In this document: positions 37,976 through 48,929 of the stretch, in pieces
Position numbering within the stretch: the stretch's first letter is position 1
How the letters are laid out: each line of letters starts with the position of its first letter
DNA from: Sipunculus nudus
Lineage: Eukaryota > Annelida > Sipuncula > Golfingiida > Sipunculidae
Reading direction: 5' to 3'
DNA length: 64,000 nt
Assembly (NCBI GenBank): GCA_026874595.1
Contig: CM049314.1
Span: forward strand, 72,862,300 to 72,926,299
The notes under the pieces: generated by a model
Told to the model about the DNA's origin: nothing
Databases searched by the model: none
Seen by the model: only the letters and a program-made list of their open reading frames with translations
Position numbers and translations under genes: made by a program

Positions 37976-38907
37976 CAGGGAAACCTCGTTGTGTCGAACT
38001 CTGTTAAGTCGAATTCCCGCATGTGTCGAAGTCGAACGTTGGGTCCCTGCAAAAAATAGCTAAACCCTTACTAATTTAACTCCGCTTGTGTCGAAGTCGG
38101 ATGTGTCGAAAAACCGGATGTGTCGAGGTGTTTTTGTTGGTCCCCAGCTTGTATTTCTATCGCTTAACTCGAAGTCATGATTGGATAACAGTTGTGCAGG
38201 GCCCGTCAATCATGATTGGGCCGTGATGACCGGTCATAATTAATTAATACCGACCAGGCTCTCACTCATTAAGCGCGATGGCTCTGTCGACTTAAGGTCA
38301 TGCCGCTTGAATGTTTGGACAACAGTTGTTCACGGTCCAACAATCATACCTACGGCCGCGATGATTAGTGACACAATTAATACCGGCAAGGATCTTACTC
38401 ATCAAGCGCGATGGCTGACATAGACCTAGTCCGTTGTTTACTTGTTTGGCCTATTAGTCACTCATGAACATGTATTTCTTCTCTGGCTGACAAAGCATTA
38501 ATGAGAAGTTATTGATAAACCAAACATTATCCAATCCTTACCTTTGATGTGTCTAGGATAAAGTTGAACTGAAAATGATCTGAGGCAATCATTTATTGAA
38601 TTTGGTGTTTTTATACACGTATACATGTATGTGCTCTTATTTCACTTTTTTTTTATCAACCTTATCCTAATTTTGTGGTACTTGTGTGTTTTTATCATTA
38701 ATAATAATGTATATAAAATTTGTGTTGTTCTTTCATGAAAACATTTGTGAGACCTAAATGACATAGGCCCTATACATGTGCAGTATTTATTGATAATAAT
38801 CGAGGCTGAAGAAGGTTGAATATAATGAACAGCGGTTGTTTTGAACTCCGGTTGTATCGAAGTAAATACACCAGTCCATTCGACTTCCACACAACGAGGT
38901 TTCACTG
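37976..38907. mobile_element. Non-autonomous Tc1/pogo-type transposon in the pseudogene, 932 bp
   Basis: The left end is CAGGGAAACCTCGTTGTGTC, and the right end, reverse-complemented, is CAGTGAAACCTCGTTGTGTG. Both sides are flanked by TA (37,974-37,975 and 38,908-38,909), as for the Tc1/mariner/pogo superfamily. The B-type gene at 17,540 supplies the uninterrupted sequence. Inside, a segment of about 100 bp ending 'aagcgcgatggct' occurs twice (about 38,175-38,285 and 38,325-38,415), and 'tgtcgaag' recurs near the left end. There is no transposase frame. Confidence 0.85.
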
Positions 38908-39211
38908 TATTTTGACACATTTTGAAAGTACAATGTAGTGATGAAACGTGTAGTGTAGTTCAGTGTTTCAAAAACCTTGTCTTGCTCGGAGATTTTGATC
39001 GGAGATTTAATATCGATTTGCATTATAACTACTGACCGGGAGACATTGGATGGATGGTTGTTGCCAATGGTCCTGATGTATGATCTTACGGAAATCCACG
39101 CGCTGGTGCTTGGCCGGTTTCGTTTACCCAAAGACAGGAAAGCTAGTGATCTTCAGTGATTCTACCCTGGCAGACAGCGCTGATACTATGGTTGTGTTTG
39201 TTAAATATTAG

Positions 39212-39672
39212 GTATTTTATTTTTAATATTTATTGAGTATTTCTTCAACAGCGATTTTTATAATTTACTCTTTAATTTTCATTTTTTATTTTATTATATC
39301 ATTCCCCAGGCATCTGATAATTTGTTTTGTACAATTACGTAATATCAAATCAAATACCATGTGCATTGTGGTTATGGTCTGTTTAACGGTAAGGTTTAAC
39401 TGAAATTTAGCGATTATTCACTCTAACTGAAATATTATCACACATTTTGACATAAAAGCTAATGAAGGAGCAATAACAAAAACCAACATTTATATTTTGC
39501 AACCTTATGTTTCTTCTGATTCTATGGGTTACGTTCCGGCACGTGACATGGCGTCTTTCATGGGTCAGCAGCCTTCAGCTGACATTAACATTTTTTTTTA
39601 AATATTTATAACACACAACAACCAGTCAGCAGCGTTAAAATGTATCTGTTTGAGCATGTGACCAGTTCAGAA
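39212..39672. other. 3' flank of the chimeric pseudogene
   Basis: Matches the 3' flank of the intact B-type gene (18,434-18,895). No gene seen. Confidence 0.5.
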
Positions 39673-39837
39673 ACCGGCTTCTTTTGCTAAGGGGAAGAGC
39701 ACATGACTCAAAACCCGGAGCGCGTGAGTTCAAATCTCGGCCTAGGCCGTAAGGATTTCACTTTCGGCCCCATTTAGGGTGAGCACTCTGCAGACTTAAT
39801 GGGAAGGCTGTGCCCCCCAGCCGTGTATTACTCACAC
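39673..39837 (+). mobile_element. SINE S1, left part (interrupted)
   Basis: tRNA-like head and first part of the core ('accggcttcttttgctaagg', 'ggctgtgcccccca'), matching 18,896-19,060. It stops at CTCACAC (39,831-39,837), the target duplication of the inserted transposon. The rest resumes at 43,867. Confidence 0.75.
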
Positions 39838-42800
39838 TAGGGCTGGGCCAATCTTGACATTTTTCTGAATACTTATTCAAAACTAGTGGTTTCTATGACC
39901 AAATATTATGTAGAATTCAAAAATGACCATTATTTTTACATAAAATGATGTCTGATGTCTCTAAATTACAAAAATTCAAATGGCCGCCAAATTTTCAAAT
40001 AATTGCTTATGAACCGAACATTTCCATGGATGTATTGCTTCCAATATAATTATTCAAGAAATTGGGGGGGTCAAAAATCCCACATCTGACCATTCCAACG
40101 TGATCAAACTGATCCAGTATGTCTTATATGCCTTATTTGGTGACTTTAATACTTTTAAAATATCTTTAAATAACTTTTAACACATGTTTAGTAGTTTACC
40201 ACTTTGCCCCCCAATTGCCGACATATTTACAGAAACACATTTCTTAACCACAAACCACAACCAGAAAGAGCTATAGTAGCCTCCATAATCATTTGGCACT
40301 GTCAGTCTATTCTCAGTGCGTACTGTGGTCCATACTTAGTGTCATCACTGCAGTTGTCCCATGAAAAGATGATAATTATATAAACATCAATAAATCGACC
40401 AGTTTTGCTTCCCTCTTCATTTCAGATCAGTTATGTGAAGTGTTTATTGTACCTAGCCTCTTTAAAACATTGAAGGAATAGACTAGTAGTAGTATCAATA
40501 ACCTAGTATCATATTAATTATTATTTTTCAATTACACTTTGACATATGCTGCAGTTTTGTTTAATCTCTCTTGTTTCATGGAAATTCCGCAGACATTCTG
40601 GAATGATGTTGATGAGCTGTTGATAGATGTGTCAATCTAATTCACGATTTAACTTTTTCTTATTATTGGCAATATTGCTTGTAGACCTACCACATAAAGT
40701 GCACATAAGGCTTCCGATAAAGTTGAACCGAAGCCTACCACTACACGTAAAGGCACATTTACACGAATATTGGTTGACACGAGTTACAAAGAGCAAGTTA
40801 AATTTTTCAGCAGTGCTATGCTGCCAGATGGCAAATCTGTAATTTAACGTACGATGAACTTGACTAAGAAGGTAAAGAAAGGAGAAAAACAAATATCTAT
40901 CTATCTAATAAATCTATGACAAGAAATGCTTATGATATTAGGACAAAAAGCCAAGAGTATCAGAAAATGTTGGAAGACCAGTATGGTATTAAGATGTCAG
41001 AGGAAGGTGACTTGCATTACAGAGACAATTGTCATGGTGGTGATCAGCAACGAGCCAATCTTCAGTCTCCAGCAGCTGGGTGAAAAAGAAAAAACGTGAA
41101 GATCAAAGGCATCAGTCGGCTGAAAGAAAGAAAGGTAATTTAAAGCAGGCGCGTAAGAAAAAAGGTATTCAGAAATAGCTTGAATAAACTATAGCACTAT
41201 CAACCCTGTCAGAAGATGAGAGCCAGAGCCAAGAAGACTCCACATTTGAAAATCCGTCAAGTTGTAGCTCTTACTCAGACACAGACTTTAACATCAAAAC
41301 AAGAAGTAGTGCATCTTCATCGATCCTAGAGACTTAAGTTAACAGTTCCAAACAAGACACCACCCACTTTCTAAAAGTGAAAGTTCGCAGTAGCAGAAAA
41401 AACATAAGTGATCAAATTATCAGATGCACAATCCAATATTAAGCTGACTACAAGATCAGTCCAAGTGATTTATCTGGAATAATTGTTCACAGAGCAAATA
41501 TCATTTTCAGGCAACAGTGGAAACTTCCTGAAGATAAGTCATCTGATGAATACCTTATTATTATGAAATATTACTGTTCTGAAAGTCATAGTGAAGATGA
41601 CGAATCTTCAGAACGAATTGCAGAATCATTACAGCGTAGAAAAGGAAAGAGGAACCTTGACTTTGTTTTTTTCCATGTCGCCGTACTATAAACAGAAGAT
41701 GCATCCTACATAAACTTTTTGATGGTAGCGAAAGAACTATTCAACAAAGGGGAAAATGTTGTAGCTGTTGGTCTAGATGATACAACAAAAGCCGCGGGTC
41801 ATAAGTTATATGATGTAAAGGCTTACTACATCACGATCGCAGGTCCTCATCCAGCTCGCAAACAATGACAAATGGATACACGGAGAATGGACTTATGCAG
41901 GACCTGATGATGCGGCAAGTTGAAATGCCTGGCAGTATTAGCCGATTGTGAGGTAGAGGACATTAAAAGTTCTATCGACTTCTTGATAACTGACCCTGCT
42001 GGCGATTGTGCTTCACTCATAGAGAATCTAGGTGTTAGTGAAGATAAGGTTTGAAATGCATTGCTCATGTCATTCTTGGGGCTGATAATGCAGCGAACAA
42101 AGTATTCAGAAATGCTGAAGAAAAAATAGGAATGTAGAAATTGCTGAATGTAACTGCTTGAGAGAAAGTATTTACATCACTAGGATCGAGCATTCATACA
42201 TTGGCCCTTATTACAGTTTTTAAGTTACTCACTCTACCCACTCTGTTTCACTCTACAATGAGTAAACATCATGGATGGAATCTCAAGGTGTTGACCATAT
42301 TGGATTTAACGGCTTCACGGCCAACAGATTTGGCAGGATTGCTGAGATTGCTAAAGAATTCTTCTGCTGTCAGCAGTCTATACACAATGTCTTTGATGCA
42401 GTGGTTAACATCAACTCAAACAAGCTGGTTCTAGCAGTTTCTACACACATTCAAAATGATTGGTTTTTGTGCTGTGCAAGGATTTATTTTCATCTTGGTG
42501 ACTTTTTTATTTTCCCATTGATGCATCTCCTTGGAATTAATGACAGAGGCAATGATACAGACAAGAATAATCGGAACTGGGAAGGGATACGTTCCTTTTC
42601 TTTAACAAAGGCTACCTGACCTAAAGCAAACAAGAGACAATGCATCTAGTGCTGATGATGGTCAGAGTAAACGCTTTGCATCTGTACTTGATGAAGTGAT
42701 TGACACACTCGAGAGGCAGCTTTCTGAAATGTCCTTTCACGTCAGCGACGAAGTAGGTCCTAGTACCATTGATGAATTCAAATTGAAATATGCTCCTCTG

Positions 42801-43866
42801 ACCAATTTAGGTTGTGAGTCAGAATTTGCTAAGCTGGATGTCCGCATTACAGCTAGTGGTGGATCAACGTCGGTTCAAATTCATTCACGCAAAAACATCA
42901 TCTCAACAAATCGCCTGCTTGAAGATCCTTCATTCACAAAGCTTAGTAACATGGAGAAGAACAAACATTGGAAAATGTGCACGGATATCTGAGAATGTGA
43001 TAGCTGTGAAAACAATAGAAACCAACTACATACACAGAGTTAAGATGTCCAAAAGACTAACTCTTATCAAGAAGGAAGAATTGAAAAATAAGAAAATAGC
43101 CAGGACAATGAAACTTCTAAACCTATGCAAGGAACACCAGGGACCCGTTACACCCGACTCAGCCAATCTGTTAGAAAATCGGACAGAGAAGGAACTAATG
43201 AATGAAATATGTTATCTCAGAGCTACAGTGGCTCCTGACATCAGACAAATGCGTCGTGAAAAAAGGTTGATGGCAAGTTTAAAATGATTCGATTTACGTG
43301 CAGTGAACTCAGTCTATACGAAATGCCGTTAAGCCAGAGTCAAACTTGACAAAAGACATAGACTCATTTTTTAAGCAATCTATGCACAAACTAAGTAAGA
43401 TATTCCCTAAGCTTTCCCAGTTTAAGGTAGGCCTACATATGATAATTTATATTGTAGGTGTTTGATTTATGGGTTTATCACTAAAAAAAATGGTTGAAAG
43501 GATAACGAAATGCTCATAGTTGAGCAAAATAAGGTGATAATTGTTTGAAAACAATTTTATAAATTACCAAAATACACACCAAACTCATTTTAAGTAGGGT
43601 TTATCATGCTAGATAGGTCAGATTTGAGTTTCTTGACCCTCAAAAGCCATATATACACATATAGAAAGTGGTATCTCCCTAAAAAAAGTGTGTAATAAGT
43701 GGGCAAAATACGTCATTATGGCGGCCATTTTGATTTACTTTTTTGTAATTTAGAGACGTCATATATCATTATATGTAAAAACAATTGTCATTTTTGAATT
43801 CTACATAAGATTTCGCCGTAGAAGCAACTAGTTTTTAAAATATTTTTGGTGACTTGCCCAGGTCTA
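39838..43866 (+). mobile_element. 4.0 kb DNA transposon with about 150-bp inverted termini
   Basis: The left terminus starts tagggctgggccaatctt, and the right terminus, reverse-complemented, starts tagacctgggcaagtcacc. The two stay similar for about 150 bp, sharing 'cttatgtagaattcaaaaat' (left: 'attatgtagaattc'), 'gtctctaaattacaaaaa' and 'aaatggccgcc'. Direct repeats CTCACAC flank it (39,831-39,837 and 43,867-43,873). It lies in the middle of a SINE whose unit 1 counterpart has the empty site near 19,055. The interior carries a decayed transposase-like gene. Termini resemble hAT-type ends, but a 7-bp rather than 8-bp duplication leaves the superfamily open. Confidence 0.85.
40918..43287 (+). 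pseudogene. Transposase-like gene relic in the 4 kb transposon
   Basis: Broken by several stops and frameshifts but readable in pieces. An acidic, Ser/Lys-rich N-terminal part (about 40,918-41,700) is followed by VAVGLDDTTKAAGHKLYDVK (from 41,761), which looks like the first catalytic Asp region of an RNase H-like transposase. Next come a TDPAGDCASL stretch (about 41,990) and HVILGADNAANKVFRNAEE (from 42,066), which may hold a second Asp. Two overlapping frames at 42,275-42,619 and 42,696-42,992 continue the domain. The C-terminal part (to 43,287) is Lys/Arg-rich with LRATVAPDIRQMRREKR. I have seen similar uncharacterised proteins in invertebrates but cannot name the family. It is inactive as it stands. 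Confidence 0.6.
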
Positions 43867-44040
43867 CTCACACATCTGTACATTTGTGAGTATATGGGAG
43901 TTCCTCGGTGTTATGACATAGCAATGGGGATGATTACACACCAAGGACTCACAAGGGCGGTAGACACCGGGCCTGGGTGAGACCAAGATACAAAAATAAT
44001 GTAAAAGGAAGCGAGTGCTACCGCCCTGTCAAGTAGTCCA
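43867..44040 (+). mobile_element. SINE S1, right part (interrupted)
   Basis: Begins with the second copy of CTCACAC and continues the core and tail ('ttatgacatagcaatgggga', 'ggtagacaccgggcctggg', 'gagtgctaccgccctgtcaa'). With 39,673-39,837 it makes one complete S1 copy orthologous by position to 18,896-19,210. Confidence 0.75.
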
Positions 44041-45465
44041 CATGTAGCTTCGATTAAGATTTAATAAGGGAGCATAATAAATTGCGTTTTCACCATAAAC
44101 AAAAGGAAAATGAAATGTGACCAGTAACCTTGGCCCTCATCAGTTTGGCAGAGGTATTGTAAAGAATAGACAGTTTCCTCATATATTTATGTTAATAAAT
44201 TACTGCAATATTTACAAGGTAGGGTGTTGGTTTCATTCTGGCTAATTAAACCTGTGTCTCCATCTATTTTACTTTTTGGATCTAATCTGTGAGTTAAAGA
44301 AAAGATTAACAAATTTTAATGAGCGCTCAGCTGTGCAATAACATGTAGCCCTGAAAATAAACAGGTTCCCATCTTATTAATTTTTTACATACTAGAGATA
44401 GTGGGAGAAAATGCATTGCATTTTCATTGGTTATGAAATCACTCTTACGAGTTTCATTTCACGTTGTTGTGGTTATTATATTTTTAGATTAAGAACACAA
44501 TTTGGGTTTCTATTAAACATTTGTATGCTTCATGAGAGCATAAATTTTAATGATATTCTAGCATGACTCAAGACAAAAGTTAAAGACATAATCAAGCCTC
44601 CGGATTGAAGGATGGCATAGAGAAGTTGATTAATTTATTGATGTAAATATATGGCAGACATTTTTATGCGATTGGAATTACTTCGGGCCTTCTAGTGCAA
44701 ACCATCGATTTTCATTTTTTTTTGGTCTTGATTTGTTTTTGTTTTCGATGTTTTGTTAGTTCCCAAGTGATGGATTTGCACCTATGGATTTATCGTTTTG
44801 TGGTCATTTGTATTGTTAATACCCATCTGTTTACCGTTTTTAAGTTTTGAAATTTTTATCCTTTTTTTCAAAATGATCCATATTTCGTAAGTTATCGATT
44901 GGCAAATGTTTCAGCATACTCTTTGGAAATAAAGGTTCGTCCACTGTGGTTGGAGATGTGTATTTTCTAATTTTACAAATCAAGACGTCAAAAACCATTG
45001 ACCTAACACGCCCCTTACTTATTTACTGCAATTATCCAAAATCTCCTTTGTTTTTACCGCTGCTTTGTATAGAGCAAAGACTGAAAACAGACAAATGAGA
45101 GCGTGGTACAATTTAGAATTGTATCAATCAAGACGTCACAAACAATTGATCAAATGAGCTCCTCGCGTATAAACTGCTGTCATCCTAGGTCTCCTTTGTT
45201 TTAACCGCTGCTTTTAATAGCAAGATTCTCTGGCTTCCACCAAGCACAGCTAGCACAGAGCATTCTACATCGATTTAAAAGCTGCGAAATCACCTCTCGT
45301 TTATCTGATTACACCGGGTCAAATATCAGGAAAATGAGAGCAGGTGCAGTAGGTTTAAAATTTGGAGACGGACGATCTTTTAATCAAATAAATAAAAATA
45401 TATGTATATTGTAAATTTGTAAATATAGGAGATATTTTTAATGGAAATCTCCATGTTTAATGACA
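44041..45465. other. Conserved spacer, matches unit 1
   Basis: Matches 19,211-20,742 in order. No gene seen. A fragment near 45,060-45,200 repeats the phrase 'tttaaccgctgctttta', a small local duplication. Confidence 0.5.
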
Positions 45466-46739
45466 GTTGATATAATGTAAATGATATAATTTTAATGACT
45501 GCTGTTTATTATTTAAGGGGATTTTAGCAAGGATGCTACAGTTAATGGTTTCTCAGTGAGTAATGTTCCTTCCCTCCAAGCAGTTTCACGGAAATCGGGT
45601 CAGTATGTTTATTTTCTAACCCTGATGACAAAGAAACTAGATGACCAATGTCACGCGCTTGCCGGAAATGACTTAAGTTAATCAGATGAGCATGCCAAAG
45701 TTGAAGAAAATAAGCTATAGTTTGCAAAGAAAGGACCAGTTTTGACAAAGTAATGAAGAAAATAAGAATTTGATATGTTTTGATCACCTTCACCTTTGAC
45801 TTAATTGAACATGACACAAAGGACTTCCAGATATCATTGCGATATATGACAAGTGTAAGTTACGAATCAATTCCTGCAAAACTCTGGTCTTAGAATCCTA
45901 TATGTAAGACGCAAGAACCAGCAAGTAGACGAAATCGAAGATAACTGACAAATAGACATACTGACAAAGTGACACAAGATTGAGACCAGATGTCTTACAC
46001 AGGTAATGGAGAAGACCCAGAGGAAGAAAATAAGCTATAGTTTCTGTAATTTGAGGTTTATATTTTTGAGATATGGCCCAAAAATGATATGTTGGGTAGG
46101 CTCGAGTGCAGCGCCCCCTAGCGGCCATTTCCGGATGAATGAAAAATCCGTTTTGGGATATTAGTATAAGACATAACATATATCAGTTTTAAAATGATTC
46201 CTGCATACTTGTAGACTGTTGGCTATCACTAACGATATCTTGAAATGACCCGTTTGACGAGATATTGTACGAGATTTTGCGAGACTTGTAAATAGCACTA
46301 CTTGTATGCTACCTGATGCAAAAACAACCAGACCTCAGTAGCTTTAAAACTGACAGAGTTAGAAAAGTAAGACCCCTTATTTTTGAATATCATGAGTTTT
46401 TCCCAAATGCGTAACCATGGTAACAGTGAATTTGAGGCACCTACATACCAGAAGAAAGGTCTTAGAATGATAATTAAAATGAGCTACAGCTGAAGTAGAT
46501 CCGTCAAAGGTGACTAAGAATACCGATTTGTATACTTTTGATAACCTTGACCTTGCCCTTCGACCTATATTGACCAAAAACAATAGGCTTCCTGGAAATA
46601 TTATTTTCTACCATCTTTGATAATTTGAAAGCAATTTTTTGCAAAATTGTTGCCTGTAGAGAGTCAACAGACAAACAAACAGACAGATATACATGCGGAA
46701 CTGACCAACCAACTTGCCGATATAAAAAATTTTCGGCAA
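45466..46739. repeat. Dispersed-repeat region with steroid-like 'tgacctt' phrases
   Basis: Absent from unit 1 at the matching place. It contains two similar stretches on the minus strand: 'aaggtgatcaaaacatatca' near 45,780 and 'aaggttatcaaaagtataca' near 46,540. Each is followed on the minus strand by an 'attctta' phrase, and a third stretch with 'ataagctatagttt' occurs at 45,710 and 46,028. The pattern looks like diverged copies of one interspersed repeat. Minus-strand frames here (45,542-45,817 and 45,898-46,179) have no recognisable domain. Confidence 0.45.
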
Positions 46740-47653
46740 GCAACAGAAAGAGCAACAAACAGACACGTATGAGAACATACCCCCTAGGCTGAGGTACTGC
46801 ATTACTATTTTCTCTTTAAGGTAAGGCCAGTTTATTGGATGAGAAAAAAAATAATTTAACTTTTTTCCATCGATTCCAAAAACAAACGTTTGCACTTTGT
46901 GTTTGAGTACCATTACGATTTGAATGTAGTGTGAGCATTTGTTGTATAAATCTTTAACGAATGAAAGTTCTTGTGTAAATCGGTTGTCATTGTATTGATA
47001 TTTCATGCTTGAGCATTTGATCAGGAAATTTTTACAGAATAAAAAAAAGAGAGACGACGAATGAAGGTTACAAAGCGAAACTCGTCATTAATGGCAAATT
47101 AGGTATATTCCTCTTCATGTGAACATAATGAAATACTAAGATTCACAACGTGAGCATCTCTTTAGGGCGTAGCATACTTGGTTAGCGTTTAGTGTGTTTT
47201 TATACTCGAATTTCAGTACATTTTAAAAAAGGGTTGTTTTCTGAGCTCATGTTAAGCGAGGTTTCAGCAGCTTTTCAGCAGGCTCATGTGATATAAAACA
47301 TGATTCATAGATTATTTTAATCATGTAGACTCATTAGGACATATCATTTGATTTTACACCCTGCTAGGGTTCCAAAGGTAGGAGTACCATACACGGTAAT
47401 TGTCATGAGTAATATAAACCAATGACTGGTCGATGGATGCTTCTACCACCGCAAAAAGACGGACATAAGAGTAACAATATAAGTCTCAGGTCCCGACGGA
47501 AGGAATGTAAATCGATCACTGGCAGTTATAATGCAATGGAATCGTGGTTTCATATATTTCAAATTTCTTAATTTAATAAGCATGGATATTACCAATTCCC
47601 TGTTCAAAAGATGATGAAGAAGACAGAGGAATAATATGTCTTACCATACCAAC

Positions 47654-47658
<5 letters not shown>
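46740..47658. other. Conserved spacer, matches 24,815-25,735
   Basis: No gene seen. Clear block match to unit 1 (for example 'gagcaacaaacagacac' against 'gagcagcaaacagacaa'). Confidence 0.5.
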
Positions 47659-47708
<50 letters not shown>

Positions 47709-47712
47709 TATA
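47659..47712. repeat. (AT)n microsatellite, left
   Basis: Alternating A and T with one slip at 47,700-47,702. It abuts the first copy of the inverted SINE pair. Confidence 0.95.
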
Positions 47713-47905
47713 GATGTATGAGTAGCCATGCTGGTTCATTGTTTCATAGATGGAAAGGGTATACACAGAAAAGTGGTTCACTGCCAGTGGGATTCGAACC
47801 CACGATCTTCCGATTTCCGGTGCGGCTGCCTTAGTCCACTTGGCCATGACAGATTCCCAACCTCACTGTGTATTTGTACACTTTTATCCAGCGAAGTGAC
47901 GTCAT
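47713..47905 (-). mobile_element. tRNA-derived SINE, family S2, complete copy
   Basis: On the minus strand: 'gtcatggccaagtggac' (A-box-like), then a 26-bp stretch with 'ggcagccgcaccgg', then 'gatcgtgggttcgaatccca' (B-box-like), then 'gtgaaccacttttctg' and 'taccctttccatctat'. The head resembles a class II tRNA, but its acceptor stem does not pair well. It is therefore a SINE head and not a tRNA gene. The 3' end runs into (AT)n. Frames through it (for example 47,641-47,847) are artefacts. Confidence 0.7.
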
Positions 47906-48014
47906 GGTAGTGACGTCATAGTCTCACCCACTACACGTGTCGGCACGGCGACTTTTGCATGCAGCAGGGAGAACTGATGGCTTTATTTGGTGTACGGCAT
48001 ACATTATATATATA
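47906..48014. other. Spacer between the inverted SINE copies
   Basis: About 110 bp containing 'gtgacgtcatggtagtgacg' and 'cacgtgtcggcacggcgact'. No gene seen. It forms the loop of a potential large hairpin. Confidence 0.4.
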
Positions 48015-48188
48015 TATAGATGTATGGGTAGCCATGCTGGTTCATTGTTTCATAGATGGTTCACTTCGCTGGTTCCTATAAAAGTGTACAAATACACAGT
48101 GAGGTTGGGAATCTGTCATGGCCAAGTGGAAGATCGTGGGTTCGAATCCCACTGGCAGTGAACCACTTTTCTGTGGATACCCTTTCCA

Positions 48189-48190
<2 letters not shown>
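48015..48190 (+). mobile_element. tRNA-derived SINE, family S2, inverted partner with a 26-bp deletion
   Basis: Opens with a direct copy of the 'gtagccatgctggttcattg' segment found at 47,724. It then carries the S2 element in the opposite orientation to the first copy: 'aaaagtgtacaaatacacag', 'gtcatggccaagtgg', 'aagatcgtgggttcgaatcc'. Relative to the first copy, exactly 26 bp between the A-box-like and B-box-like parts are missing. It ends at 'taccctttccatc' and runs into (AT)n. Confidence 0.7.

Positions 48191-48251
<61 letters not shown>
48191..48251. repeat. (AT)n microsatellite, right
   Basis: About 30 dinucleotides, directly after the 3' end of the second S2 copy. The unit 1 counterpart (near 25,737) has only a short AT stretch, so the SINE pair and this expansion arrived together in unit 2 or were lost from unit 1. 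Confidence 0.95.
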
Positions 48252-48253
<2 letters not shown>

Positions 48254-48620
48254 CGACATTGGTATTCACAAGATAGCTGTATTCAATGGGAATATATTAC
48301 CATAAAGTTTATTAATGAAGGATGACAAGATAAGATCAATAGAATACCGCATGGGACGAGAGGTGTTAAAACCCGGTATGGTTTGCATTATTAAATCTGC
48401 ATGATTACTCATAAAATCCTGTAGACCAGACCCAACTCATTTCTCATCTAACCAGCGCTTTCTGCGACAAACACTCAAATGACCGGAATACTACACAAAA
48501 GTATCGAAACGCCTGTTCGAGTTTTTTTTTTTCTTTAATTTGTTAACAGAGGAAACAGCCTCCATTTTAATGTCTAATTCTTAACCTACACACGTGTAGC
48601 TTCATTTTTATTTGGGCCGA
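48252..48620. other. Conserved spacer, matches 25,755-26,130
   Basis: No gene seen. Clear block match including 'gataagatcaata' and 'ataccgcatggga'. Confidence 0.5.
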
Positions 48621-48929
48621 CGTGACAGGGTGGCAACACTCGCTTCCTATCATTTATATTATATACTGGCCACACCAAAGCCCTACATCTACCTCGCCTG
48701 CAGGTGTGTAAGCACTCCAATTGATTTTGCATGACAGTGAGCAATCTCTCAAAGACGCACTCGTTTTAGCCTGTTACACATACATCCTTCACCATAAAAA
48801 AACTACAGGGCGTTCAAAATGAGTGGGGCTCGACCCTGAAATCTCACTACACTTTGGCTGAAATTTGATCTCATATTCGCCCAGCTTGAGAAGTCTTGTG
48901 CTCTAGCCACTCTAGACCACAGAAACCTG
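48621..48929 (-). mobile_element. SINE S1, near full length, reverse
   Basis: On the minus strand this carries a diverged tRNA-like head ('gtggtctagagtggctagag', from about 48,920 downward), core and tail. The unit 1 counterpart at 26,134-26,345 lacks the head. More diverged from the consensus than the copy at 51,984. Confidence 0.6.

Larger units (their letters stand above)
36958..39211 (+). pseudogene. Chimeric PAN-like pseudogene (A-type head, B-type tail)
   Basis: The head (36,958-37,310) has the A-type start and flank. A deletion in the signal peptide shifts the frame to a stop after about 11 codons, and further stops follow in the PAN-like region. A separate divergent PAN-like piece follows at 37,453-37,725. 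From about 37,711 to 37,975 the sequence is B-type C-terminal domain, with the ITELWTTPGATDLTSWDGD stretch nearly identical to the intact B-type gene. It is then split by a 932-bp transposon (37,976-38,907). The rest of the B-type tail (38,910-39,211) has a Cys codon changed to TGA but keeps the ending 'gctgatactatg...aaatattag'. The simplest history is a deletion joining an A-type and a B-type gene, followed by decay. No complete product is possible. Confidence 0.85.

Noticed and set aside
42275-43287. A functional cellular gene in the overlapping 114-, 98- and 157-codon frames
   Set aside because: The frames are successive pieces of one frameshifted transposase-like protein lying between inverted termini.
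45542-46179. Two minus-strand frames of about 90 codons each
   Set aside because: They lie in a diverged dispersed repeat and have no recognisable domain or shared protein motif.
47776-47850. Possible functional tRNA gene (minus strand) with good A-box and B-box matches
   Set aside because: The acceptor stem pairs poorly, the flanks are repeated in the second copy, and the copy ends in (AT)n. A SINE head fits better.
47641-48325. Small frames with GRSWVRIPLAVNHFS-type sequence
   Set aside because: They are translations of the tRNA-like SINE and the (AT)n tracts, a common source of false gene calls.
48056-48325. Frame with poly-(Ile-Tyr) stretches as a membrane protein
   Set aside because: The stretch is an (AT)n microsatellite.
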